Shown in pieces: positions 50,686 through 60,913 of a stretch of 64,000 nt of DNA. Numbering within the stretch: the stretch's first letter is position 1; the number at the start of each line of letters is the position of its first letter. The notes beneath the pieces were generated by a model. That model was not told the origin of the DNA. It did not search any database and was given only the letters and a program-made list of their open reading frames with translations. Origin of the DNA: Syngnathus acus (taxonomy: Eukaryota > Chordata > Actinopteri > Syngnathiformes > Syngnathidae); NCBI RefSeq assembly GCF_901709675.1, contig NC_051095.1, positions 8,023,956-8,087,955 of the forward strand, given 5' to 3'. Position numbers and translations under genes: made by a program.

Positions 50686-50874
50686 CTCTGCTGGAGCAGT
50701 GGTACGAAAACAAAGGCAGGAGCAAAGGGCAGTGCGACACCTCTGTCTGTTGACTGTGGAGTATTTAATTAGCCGTAATCCAATTGAGAGCATACGGCTT
50801 CCTGTTAAGAGAGGTGCAAAGAGGTGAAATAAACGGCTTGCCCGACTATTACAGCCTAAACATACTCAGACACC
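50686..50874. promoter_or_regulatory. duplicated putative enhancer, copy B
   Basis: Second copy, in the same orientation, about 1.1 kb from copy A. Shared blocks include ACAAAGGC-GGGCAAAGGG-AGTG, CTGTCTGTTGACT, GGAGTATTTAATTAGC, GTAATCCAATTGAG, TTAAGAGAGGTGCAAAG and GAAATAAAC-GCTT. A three-base gap lies after TTGACT. Differences are spread as substitutions, so the duplication is not recent. Confidence 0.6.
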
Positions 50875-53800
50875 AACAGATGACCACGGAAAGTAAACAA
50901 GAGGAGGAAGATTATGTCAAGCTACCTTTATGACACCGGGGTCAAACAGCTTTTCTTTTGGAGCTTTTTTTTTTTTTTCTGGAAAACCTCAATATAAGAA
51001 CATTCATATGGACAAGCAAACAGAGTATGTATGACACGTGAGACTATTCGTAAAGCAAAAACAGCGTTACTCAAGGTCATTTTATATTTTTCATGAATCG
51101 AATTATTTGTAAACCGCGGCGTTCGTTAACCAAGGGTGTACTGTATTTGTAAATTTGGTTAGGAATGAACTGCTTTGGCAAAAAAATAAAAAAATATAGC
51201 AAACACTGGTATACATAAGCCATAAGCATCGCAAACCATACAAAGCCCCCCGACATTAAACCTACTGTGTCCTTCCTTCCCCTCTTCTCTTTGTAGCATC
51301 CTTATCATTAAGCAAAATAATCATTTAGGCGAGTCAGTGGCGATTGTGACACACGACAAGGTCAAAGGAGCTCAACAGCACATCGTCATCGGTCGTTGTC
51401 GAGTTTGCGTTTGCCTTTCCAGATGCCCGCAGACACACCGCCTGGCCTGAGAGTCACCAAAGCTGCTGAAGCTTCAGATGAGCTCTCTCCATCACCCTGC
51501 CTCCGCCTCCTCCCTTGACCATCTGTGAGGCACGCATAAAGAAAACACGGTCCTGCATGGAACTGTCTGCCTTGATAGCAAGGCTTGCTAAGACTACTGT
51601 GCCAGGTAAGCTCTGATCTGCTTTGAAAGTGACAAGAGTTTATTGAGGAGGGAGGCAGGACTGCTGAGCCAGATGGCTGCAAGCTAAGCTAAGCTAAGAA
51701 GAAGATTGAGACATTCGGCCAGGTGACTTTTTTTTTTTTTTTTTGACAGGTGGGCAGCAGAGGAGAGCCGTCTGGGCTTGACAAGCGCTGCCATGGTTTG
51801 GATAAGGGAAAGCTGCAGAATCGTGCACAATGAAACACACACACACAAAATGATAGTGTGACTGCTTTATGTGTGTGTGAATACTGTATGTAAAATGAGT
51901 ACTCCAAAGTTCTAAAAGTTTTGTAAATATTTATTATAGGTAGCTTTTCTTTTTGTCTACTTGGTATAGTTTTTGTTCATTATTTATTCATAATTTTTTG
52001 TTTTGCATTCTGTTAGCATCAAGCAAACATTGGTGCGGATTTTTATCGATCAAAAGATGGACTGGAATTTATCCGCCTCGCCAATAGTGACATTCCATTG
52101 TAATTTTATCATCATCATTTTCACTGTTCTTCTCTGAGCTACTGTACAAAAATTAAATAGTTCTACTGTCCGCTAAGGCTCCTTGACCCATAATGAGTCT
52201 GAAAATGTATTTAATGGCGGTCCAAATCATCCAACAGAGGGTTGCCCCGCCACATTGAGCTGGGATGCTGGAATCAAATCTCCCGTTAATAATTAATTAT
52301 TAGTCTTGCACAGATGAGCAGTTCAGTCACACATGTACGTGCGTACATGGCTCCAATCTGAAATACACCCAATGTGTGCAGCGTCGGGCCAAAGCTACAC
52401 GGCAGACACACAGAACCTGTATGCTAGTCTCCATCCAGCCGTCCAATCAGCACCTTGCATGGCGGTTGTGCCAGCACGCCCAATCAAACGGTGAAGATGC
52501 AGACCCGGTTTCGACACCCCATTAACAAGAACACGCACGCAACGATCCAGCTGTGATTCTTGGACCTAATCCAAGCAGCCTGTCACGGCCTAAAACGGAG
52601 AGCAGGGTGGCATCTGCTTGTGAGAAGATAAAATCTTCAATCGTTTAGCATCACATTATTGCCTTATGGTTGCCTTCACCTATGAAGGATAGAAAAAAAT
52701 ATACAGGGTAATATAATTATACTATATAAATATAACTTTAAAATATATATAGACACAACTCAACATGCTCAATGTCCTCCATTGTTGTTCTTTGTATACC
52801 ATTCCTTGTCAAATTCACTGGCACGTTAAAATCTAGAATTTATAACGGTTATTTTAAGTTGTGTGCGCAACACGGTGGTTGGAAAACACTGATAAAGGGC
52901 AATAATATTACAGTGCTTTTCCATATCACTTTTTGGTCCAGTGCATTAATTTCAATTACACAGTCAGTCTGGTGAGTCAGTAGTTTGTCTACCAAGAACA
53001 AGACAACAGTCAAAAGAGAGAAAACATGATGTCCTAAGTTGTTTACAGTGTCACGTTCCTCTTTTTTGTTGAAATCATTGGTCGGGTACAAAAGGCCCTT
53101 TTACACAGCCTGTTCCAGCCGGGTTAAATGCACATTTACTTCACCTCATTGTTCAGTATAAATGCCCGGGACACGCAATGAGGGCGGGGGTGGGGCACAG
53201 TCACCCGGTCGATATTCCGTCTCTGGAGGTAATCGCACCGGAGCGCAGACAGACCATACTTATCATTGAGCAACCAGCTAAAATAATGGTACATATCCAT
53301 TATTAACATCCGAACTGCCCTGCGAGGGACTCCATGGTGCCGCTCCAGAAATGCAAAACGCTGGCAAATGCAAAAAGCAAGAAAAAGTAGTAGTAAAATC
53401 AAATTGAAGAAGCTAAGCTAACTATTAGCGAGCCTGACCACTACCTAGTGGTTTAAAACACTTCTCCTCGTCACTATTTGTGTCTGCCAATCAGTCCGTT
53501 TTGGGTGTTGGCCATACATTTTGGATTTGTGATCACACAATATCAAACAGGTGTATTATTAATGTTTGTCGTCCCATCCGAGCGGATCAGGGAAGAGAAA
53601 TCACAAAATAATCATCAGGAAAATGCTCACGTTCGCCAGTCGGACTCATCATCAGTATTTGTTATCCATGCATAAACGATTTTATGATTTGTCCGTCCTT
53701 TTGGAAATTTTGCCTGACGTCATTTGTTAAATACAAGCATAACTCAACTTTGTAATATTGCCACCTACAGGACGCTAAACATATCTGCTATGCCATGAGG

Positions 53801-54555
53801 AGAATGAATCAGAAAAACAAGATAACACCAATCTTAGAAAATTGATATAAGGAAGTACTGGACACATTCTATGGCGCTGATGGGTCCAAATCGTTAAGGG
53901 TCATGATTGAGGCTTGCTGAGTAAATCCCGCTACTAAGCAAACTGACCCCAGCCTCTACACGCAACGGTGGAATCCCACTCAGTCTATTGTTATACACTA
54001 TCACGGCTGACCTGAGCTGCATTGTACCATTTGATGGAAAACACGACTTTGTAGTGAGACTCGAAGTAAGGCCAAGCGCTGCAGAGAGAGTCGTAGCATC
54101 CAAAGTAACACAACCACTCTCACACAGAGATTTGGCCCAGATCAGCCAGAGAGATAAAAGGAGAGGATTACGCTGGCGGAAACACTTGAAAGTCTCCTCT
54201 GACTCTCTGCCATTTCTACAAAGTCACCTCTGACAATGAAACCATCTGCTGCTATGCTGACACATCAAAACCACAAGGGGAAAAAGAGCACTAAAGCATT
54301 TGGGAAATGTGCTAGGTCGAACAAGCGGCGTACATATTTTTATTGACTGAAACGTACTTGTGTCATTGGTGGAGGGTTAGGGGACACCTCTGCGACATCA
54401 TGCAGGTCAGTACAGAGAATCCCCGGGATGAGTTCTCAACTCACCCGGTAGGTGCAGCTTTGCGCAATAGTGACCATATAAAACAAAATTCTATTTTTGA
54501 TGTTTGTTATGAAGCCTTGTGCAAAGTAAGTTTGTGGTTTGTTTTTTATTGTTTT
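50875..54555. other. gene-free stretch
   Basis: Poly-T at 50967-50979 and 51728-51744. Enhancer-like unique sequence at 52160-52330 (GTTAATAATTAATTATTAGTC) and 52500-52650. A CRE lies at 53715-53722. The minus ORF 53136-53402 is discussed as a weak possibility elsewhere. No gene is supported. Confidence 0.33.
53715..53722. promoter_or_regulatory. perfect CRE (TGACGTCA)
   Basis: Fifth perfect CREB/ATF palindrome of the window, in AT-rich surroundings. Confidence 0.3.
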
Positions 54556-54612
54556 TATTCTTTAAATCATGTTGGAAATAAAGATTCATTCATTAAAAAA
54601 ATAATAATAATA
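54556..54612 (+). repeat. retroelement 3' tail remnant
   Basis: GGAAATAAAGATTCATTCATT followed by an A-rich AATAATAATAAT tail resembles the 3' end of fish LINEs. No upstream coding remains were recognised with confidence. Confidence 0.4.
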
Positions 54613-54970
54613 ATTCCACATGTATTCTAATATGCTGAAGAAATGAGGCTCTTTTACTGGGTGGCAGATGATTTAACTTCCAACGGAGGTGATGATTTCT
54701 AACCTGAAATAGCTTATTGATTTCAGAACATCACTTACAAAGCTGCCTGGCCAAAGGTAATGAAACAGAGTAGTGGAGAGTGGGAACACAAGCAAAGGAA
54801 GAAGCCTTTCAATTTAGAGGATTTTTATCCGACTTGTTGAACAAGCCCCAGACCGTATAAAAAGGTCTTTTCATGTGAATACCGGAGGACTTGTGATGTC
54901 TGCTGCTTTGCTTTTCGTGATTGATGCTGTTAACATTCAATTTTCACATTTGTGTGTCTGTGTGTGCGTG

Positions 54971-54988
54971 CGTGCGTGCGTGCGTGCG
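54971..54988. repeat. (GCGT)n microsatellite
   Basis: Short GCGT tandem run preceded by a GT stretch. Confidence 0.8.
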
Positions 54989-55415
54989 GAAAAGTGTTTC
55001 ATTTTACTCCAAAAAATGTGGAACTGACAATTGTGTTAAACTTGTTCAATATTTATGACGGGGAGCGATGAAGTGCCCCCCCAAAATCATTCACCACAGA
55101 AAAAAAACACTGCATTGTAGTCACCACATAAGATGACACTTAGGCTATATATATTATTTATTATTTACCTCACTCGCTTCTTCTATATAGTTTGGAAGCT
55201 ATGTAGCATCAAGCTGCCTTTCACAGATCAGACTTAGCTGTTATGATCTGGTTTGGGAGAGTAGACTCTCGTTTGTCCGGAAAGATAATTATATGTTTGG
55301 TGTTCTGCGGCGAGTATATCGCACAACTCAAGAGCAGTAAGCACTCGCATGTTAATTTTACCCTTGTCATGTATGACATCACTCACACATTTGTTAAAAC
55401 ATCATTTTAAACAGA

Positions 55416-55460
55416 GTGCCCCAGGGTTCAATCCTGGGGCCTGTTTTATTTTCTTTGGAC
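55416..55460 (+). pseudogene. LINE reverse-transcriptase motif fragment
   Basis: Translating from 55416 gives VPQGSILGPVLFSLD, the highly conserved VPQG-S-LGP-LF block of non-LTR (L2/CR1/Rex-type) reverse transcriptases. The frame is open for only about 20 residues before a stop at about 55470. It is the relic of a LINE; the rest of the element is unrecognisable. Confidence 0.7.
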
Positions 55461-55479
55461 CTATTCTTCTAGGGTGCTG

Positions 55480-57240
55480 TTGTTAAAAAGTATGGCATTT
55501 CCCTAGCGTCCTTTTCCTTTTTAATTCTATTGGGCCTGATGACACCCACCGTGTAAGAGTTGACCAGGACTTTAAAATGGAGCAACATCTGAACTGAAAT
55601 CTGGTTTCTTTCAGTTGCATTTCTTACTTCAATCGCGAATTTCTTTTCTTTCAATTTGGAGACAATTTTACATGCCTGCAACATGTAAACCCCTTCTCAA
55701 AAATAAACACTCCTGTTCATGTCATCTTTGTTGTGTAAACAGACCCCAGGAGGAACAAGGTCATGGAACGTGTCAGTGCCATGATGTTACTGATCCACAA
55801 GAGGTCAAAGGCATAACGGGTCATAATCTCCTCGAGAGCAAACGACCAACCCAATCACACTGGTACTCCTAACAAAGACTTTGTCCTAAAACCCTCAGCT
55901 GCCGCTTCCACCAGCAGACCTCAGACAACCGCTCCTTTGTCATATCCACTTGTTGGACAAATTCACATTTCACATGTCAATTAAATGAGTGTTGCCCCGG
56001 TGATTAGAAGATCCAACTAATTGTAGTCGCCCTACACCTCCTCCTCTGCTTCTTGCCTTGCCTCCAGTCCTCCCCGGGCTCTCCAGACATTTTACACATG
56101 GAGGAGCAAGGAATGAGAGCTTTGTACCATCAGGCCCCATGACCCCCCCCCCCCTGGCCAAGCGTCTTCTTTTCATATTCGCTGATCATATGCCACAAAC
56201 TGGCCTCAGTATCTGAACTGCATTGAAAATTCAGCCTTTACAAATACATATAAAGATTCATACAAAGATTTCTAATATTTCACATGGGCTTAACTTCTTT
56301 ATCAGTCCCACATTGGGAAATTTGCAGGCTGCAGAAGGGTTTTAGACTACTGCCAATAAAAGCATATTGTTGAAATACATTGCACTGCTTTCCTGCTTGT
56401 GACGCATTTTCCCAGTGGTTTATCTGCTTCCCACTTTTCTCCAAGTGCACACTCTCCACCAAATGATTGCCTATTTTGTGTCTGACGCAGTCTAAGTAGA
56501 TAGTGCAGGTGCTGCATGAATGCACCAAAGTCAAATGACTTCCTGCACACACTTCAATCCACCTCCGCACATATGTGTCACATAGAGGATGTGCAAACCT
56601 CTGGAAAAGCAAACGGGCCCTCGTAGCCTTCCCATTCTTACTCGTGACCATTTTCAACAGTTACTAGGACACATTGTAACAAACGAGCCCCTCAGCAGCA
56701 CTGACTGACTCCATAGATGTTGGTTCACAGCAGGCCAACGTGGTCCAGATGGTTTGGTTTGTACTTCATCAGAGCAACACCTCATGGCGCCACAATTTGC
56801 TGCATGCTTCCTACATAAGCTCAATAAAACAAAAGAACGCCTGCCCTCCCTTTTTTTGTGTCAAAGCTGAGGCGATACCACACGCATATGCACACTCGCA
56901 TATGCACACAAGCAGAGGAGAGGAAGCAAAGGAACGAGCAGAGCACAGAATCCTTCAAATGGTGATCAAAGCATTCAAATCTGAAATGCTTTTGGTACCA
57001 GACGGGACCTCTCTTGAGAACTATCGATAGCCCACCCTTCAGGTATTCCACAAATCCTAATTGAAGTGTGCCAAGAGATGGTTATGCAGCACCCTTAAAA
57101 ACATTTGACAATAGAACTGCCTGGTGAAAAGTGAGCTTAGGAGTGCTTGACCTCCAAAGACTGGCTCACAGACATGACAGCGTTTAAAAACGTCTTGGGG
57201 ATTAATTAAGCGCTTGTCGGGGCAATCAGTCCACTCTCAT
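55480..57240. other. gene-free stretch
   Basis: Mixed-composition intergenic DNA with a C-run at 56144-56153. ORFs up to 125 codons (56280-56657 minus) have no domain. Nothing recognised. Confidence 0.35.
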
Positions 57241-57269
57241 CTCCATCCCCCTCTTTCTTCTACTACCAC

Positions 57270-57545
57270 CTCAGTGAGCGAGTGCCGAGCGTGAGCCAGT
57301 CTGGGCTGGAGTCCTGTTTGTGGATTTGTGCGCTCATGCGAGAGCTCGTGTGAATGGGCGTCTCGTCGTCGGTCGCCGAGAGAAGCGCGAGTCTGCGAAA
57401 GGCCGAAGAGACGCCGGCTGACTTGGCAAGAGAGCCACGTCGGAGCAACACGATTGCGTGTACACGCATTGGTGAGCTTGCAATCATGTACACGTGGGCT
57501 AAACGCTACACGGGCCGCCGAGATTATCCTCACAAGGGGGGTAAT
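57270..57545. promoter_or_regulatory. orphan CpG island
   Basis: By hand count 28 CpG occur in the 300 bp from 57241 to 57540, eleven of them in 57361-57420, so the observed/expected ratio is near 1 in a CpG-poor region. No gene is adjacent: overlapping ORFs on both strands (57237-57587, 57328-57575) are products of the high GC content. It may be an enhancer-associated CpG island or a noncoding-RNA promoter. Confidence 0.45.
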
Positions 57546-59330
57546 ACGAACGACAAAGTGATGTTTGAAGGATGAAGGCGCCACCATGAAAGCGGCTGAA
57601 CAAACACAGGCCAGCAGTCACTTTGCATTCCATACATAAAACCTGCCTCATTAGCATACAAATCGAGATCAAACAAATTGGAGATCATTGCATTCTCAGA
57701 AAATTCAAGTCGAGCGAGCCCCGTGGACTTCCTGTTTCCTGTCTAATACCAACCGTTTCGCCGGAAGAACTAAATTACTCTAGGGTTAGGGTTTCGAGAT
57801 GAACCTAAGGCACTGTAATCCAAACAGCTGATCTTGATCGGGTCGGATCTTTTTCAAACCAATCGATAAAGTTATGCAGTGATGGCTATTTGTAGCGGAT
57901 TGTCTTCCGCCATTACTGTTCCTGTTATTTGTCAGTGAAGGAGTCCTCAAGATTTCCCAAAAGTTCTAAAGAATGTCAGCTCACAGCCAATTTTCGAACA
58001 ATCATCTTTCAGGCACATTTCCTTATAGTCATTTCTGAAGATTAGTATTTAGTATTTGGTGCTCTGGCAGCCACCATTTTTAACAACTTTCAAAGTTTTC
58101 AAGGACTGCTTTTAAAGGTTATCTCGGGCGCATAACATTTGTTGGATCTATTATTGACATTGATTGCTTAGCTCGAGAATTGTAACAGGCCAGTTAAGAT
58201 TCTGGGTCAAGGGTCAAATCATTGCATATTGTGTCGCTTGCAACGAGCTTACAAATAATCATTTTGCTGCGATAACACACTTCGTCAATCACAGTTTTCA
58301 AACTCGAAGCGCTGATCGGATGACACGGCGAGGATACGTTGGTTTGTCATATCGTGTGAAGGCCCACCCCACCCTCCTTCATTTTAAGGGTGGCTGCCCT
58401 CAAGGTCACAATTAGAAGCGTTTAGAGCAGACTGTTAAGGGCAGAGCGCAGTCGTTGGTTCCTGGCAAAGGTTAAAATGAGCGTGACATTTCAGGTCAGC
58501 ACCCATTTACCTCCCCGGCTTTTAAGCTCAACGTGTACGATAACGCCGCCGACGCATCACACTGGAAACCGCACCGACGCATATACATCATAAGCGATAT
58601 CATCAAAAGCGAACGCGCTACTAGATGGAGCGCCTGGGAAGGAAAACATAAAAATGGATAAGTGCGGGACAACAATCATGGGCGGAAAATAGGTTTCTCA
58701 TATGGGAATCCATTTCCACGCTGTCGCCACTACAGAGTGCCGGACGCTATTTTCTGACAACAATCCTCAATTATTATGTAGCTCAACTATGTCATGGCTC
58801 AAGGTTGGTGAACACTGGTTTAGGTTACACTCATAAATAAAAGATCTTGTGGTTGGAAGTCAAATTTAAAAATTCACATTTAAAATCAGATATCTGTACT
58901 TTGACATCTTTTGTCAAAATACTTTTTTTTCCAACCTCGACGGAAGATGATGTAAGGAAGATACAAATTGAGATTTTGATCTATTGAGATCGTTCACTCT
59001 TATAAGGAGGAAAAAACAAGGACAGCAGTAACGTCAGAAAAAAATTAAACAGCATTTTGTCACGTTATCAATATGGATAGATATAAGAAAAGGGACAATT
59101 ATATTTTGTACTACAGCCCAATGTAATCGTTGGTCTTTTTAAAATCATCCAAAATTGGCATACATAATTGGTAATTGGCAACATGAGACAGTGTTCCTTC
59201 AAACATCGACCCCTGTTGCAAAGTTGAATAAATACTTAAGGAGAATTACACAGTAGTCAAATGTTCTGCTTGTAATTCATATCCTTATTGTTGCAAGCAT
59301 TAAGGGACCAAAAAAGAAGACTTTTTATTC
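57546..59330. other. gene-free stretch
   Basis: AT-rich with a CpG-containing patch at 58520-58635. No element or gene recognised. Confidence 0.35.
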
Positions 59331-59334
59331 ATTC

Positions 59335-59490
59335 CATAATTTTTTTAAATGAATCGGTTGATTAATCGGTTATTATTCAACCAAATATCGGAGGTGGCAT
59401 CAGCAACAAAAACCTATTTGGTACTTGAGTGAAGACATCGAATCAGTACGTTTTACGCAAATATCGGCACTTTGACTCGAGTCCAGCATG
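59335..59490. repeat. relic AATCGGTT-type repeat
   Basis: GAATCGGTTGATTAATCGG, AAATATCGG and TACGTTTTACGCAAATATCG together match a repeat texture I recognise from fish genomes. Degenerate; ends not defined. Confidence 0.5.
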
Positions 59491-60510
59491 TCAGTACTTG
59501 CGCCCACCTGTGCCCAACCATCTCTCTCCTTTGCGTCTTTTCCGCTTACTCGCCGAGTCAACCTCGCATTAACAGCCACCTTTCTTTTACGGCGCCCTCA
59601 CCTCGCTTGTAAACCAATGATTTACACTTGTGTGCTAAAAAACAGCTTGAGACAAACAAACGTATTAAAATCACAAATGCTGAGGTGTTCAAAGTTGCAA
59701 CAGCGTCGGGGCTTATTTACTGAGACCACCAAAACCCGCAGGTTAATCACCCATTTGTTTATTTTGATGTTACCTGGATTACTGTGGGATTGATTGGCAT
59801 CAAACTTTGTAGTTTTTTGTGTTCATTAAGGTAAAAACATGTCCTTACATTCTTCGACCAATGCCTTTCATTTGTTTGCAATGCCCCCTCCCCTCAAAAC
59901 CCAAAGACCACCTTTGTTGCGCTCTAAAGTGAAATCCAGCTTTTCCAAAACCAATTTACATTGTAAACGCCATGCAAATCATGTTTGCCGTGTTGGGGGT
60001 CCGAAGGTTGCATAAGTTGGTGGGGGTCTTCTCCCTTGGACACCACACAAACACGGCACTACACCCTGCACCCACTGCTGGCACCCCATCCCCCACCCAC
60101 CTCGGAGGCAGTGCCCACCTCCTTGAACTCCTCCAACTGACTTGTCAAAGGGAATTTAACACGAGGGTTCCAAATTCCTGTGAGGTGATAATTATTGTAG
60201 CTGTTGACCAACGGGGAGGGGGGGCATCCAGCACAGAGTAAACAAGCAGTGGGTGCCATCCCCAACCCCCACGTCACCCCGACAGTATGCTCAGTCGTGA
60301 CCTGCGTAAATGATGCCATTAGGACCCGTGTGACAGTGTCACCCACGGCACTGACAATTTGGCGTCTGGGATCCCAGGTGTCTGTTTAAAATAAATTTAA
60401 GAAAAACATTGCAAATTTTGCCTCATAAACAGCAAGGAAATTCCTTATTTTCATCCTTGGATGAATGATCCAAACCACAGGTGAAAACAAGTAACACTTT
60501 TTAAAATGTA
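59491..60510. other. gene-free stretch
   Basis: Mixed sequence, C-rich around 60050-60120. No coding region supported. Confidence 0.35.
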
Positions 60511-60523
60511 GAGGAGTCAAAAT

Positions 60524-60905
60524 ATGGCCCGTGGGCCAAATTTGGCTCACAGTCTAATTTTATTTGGCCCGCCAAGACAAATTCAGCATCGACTTTATAT
60601 GTCAATATTAAGATTACAAATTGTCTTCATTAACAGCAATGTTGCTAGCAAGTTTTATTACCATTGATCTTTTTAAAAAATGTAGTCTCTGATTTCAAAA
60701 CTAGTTTTTCCATCAGTTTGTTGTGTAGACTATACTGTATATCGGGGTGCCCAAGTCCAGTCCTGGTCTTAAACCGGACTTGTGCACCCCTGCTGTATAT
60801 AATATACATTCATGCATTTATTTGGGTTAAATCATAATGGCCCTCCGAAGTAAACTATGACTATGATGCTTGCGGCCCGCACCAAAAATGAGTTTGACAC
60901 CCCTG
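60524..60905. mobile_element. hAT MITE, second family copy, interrupted by a nested element
   Basis: Same family as 1789-2112: shared GGCCCGCCAAGACAAATT, TTACAAATTGTCTTCA, CATTTATTTGGGTT and CATAATGGCCCTCCGAA blocks, and the right end GAGTTTGACACCCCTG. The left terminus is eroded. ATGTAGAG (60516-60523) and ATGTAGAC (60906-60913) fit a target duplication at 7 of 8 bases. A 50-bp element with its own 8-bp duplication interrupts it at 60743-60792. No ORF. Confidence 0.78.
60743..60792. mobile_element. 50-bp nested hAT micro-MITE
   Basis: Flanked by a perfect 8-bp duplication CTGTATAT (60735-60742, 60793-60800). Inverted ends CGGGGTGCCCAAGTCC and CAGGGGTGCACAAGTCC pair with one gap and one mismatch. 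Comparison with the copy at 1789-2112 shows the insertion is absent there, confirming it as a later event. Its CAGGGGTGC-CAAGTCC end is that of a common fish hAT MITE, here reduced to little more than two terminal repeats. Confidence 0.85.
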
Positions 60906-60913
60906 ATGTAGAC

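Noticed and set aside
57781-57795. Two telomere-like GGGTTA units
   Set aside because: Too short to mean more than chance.
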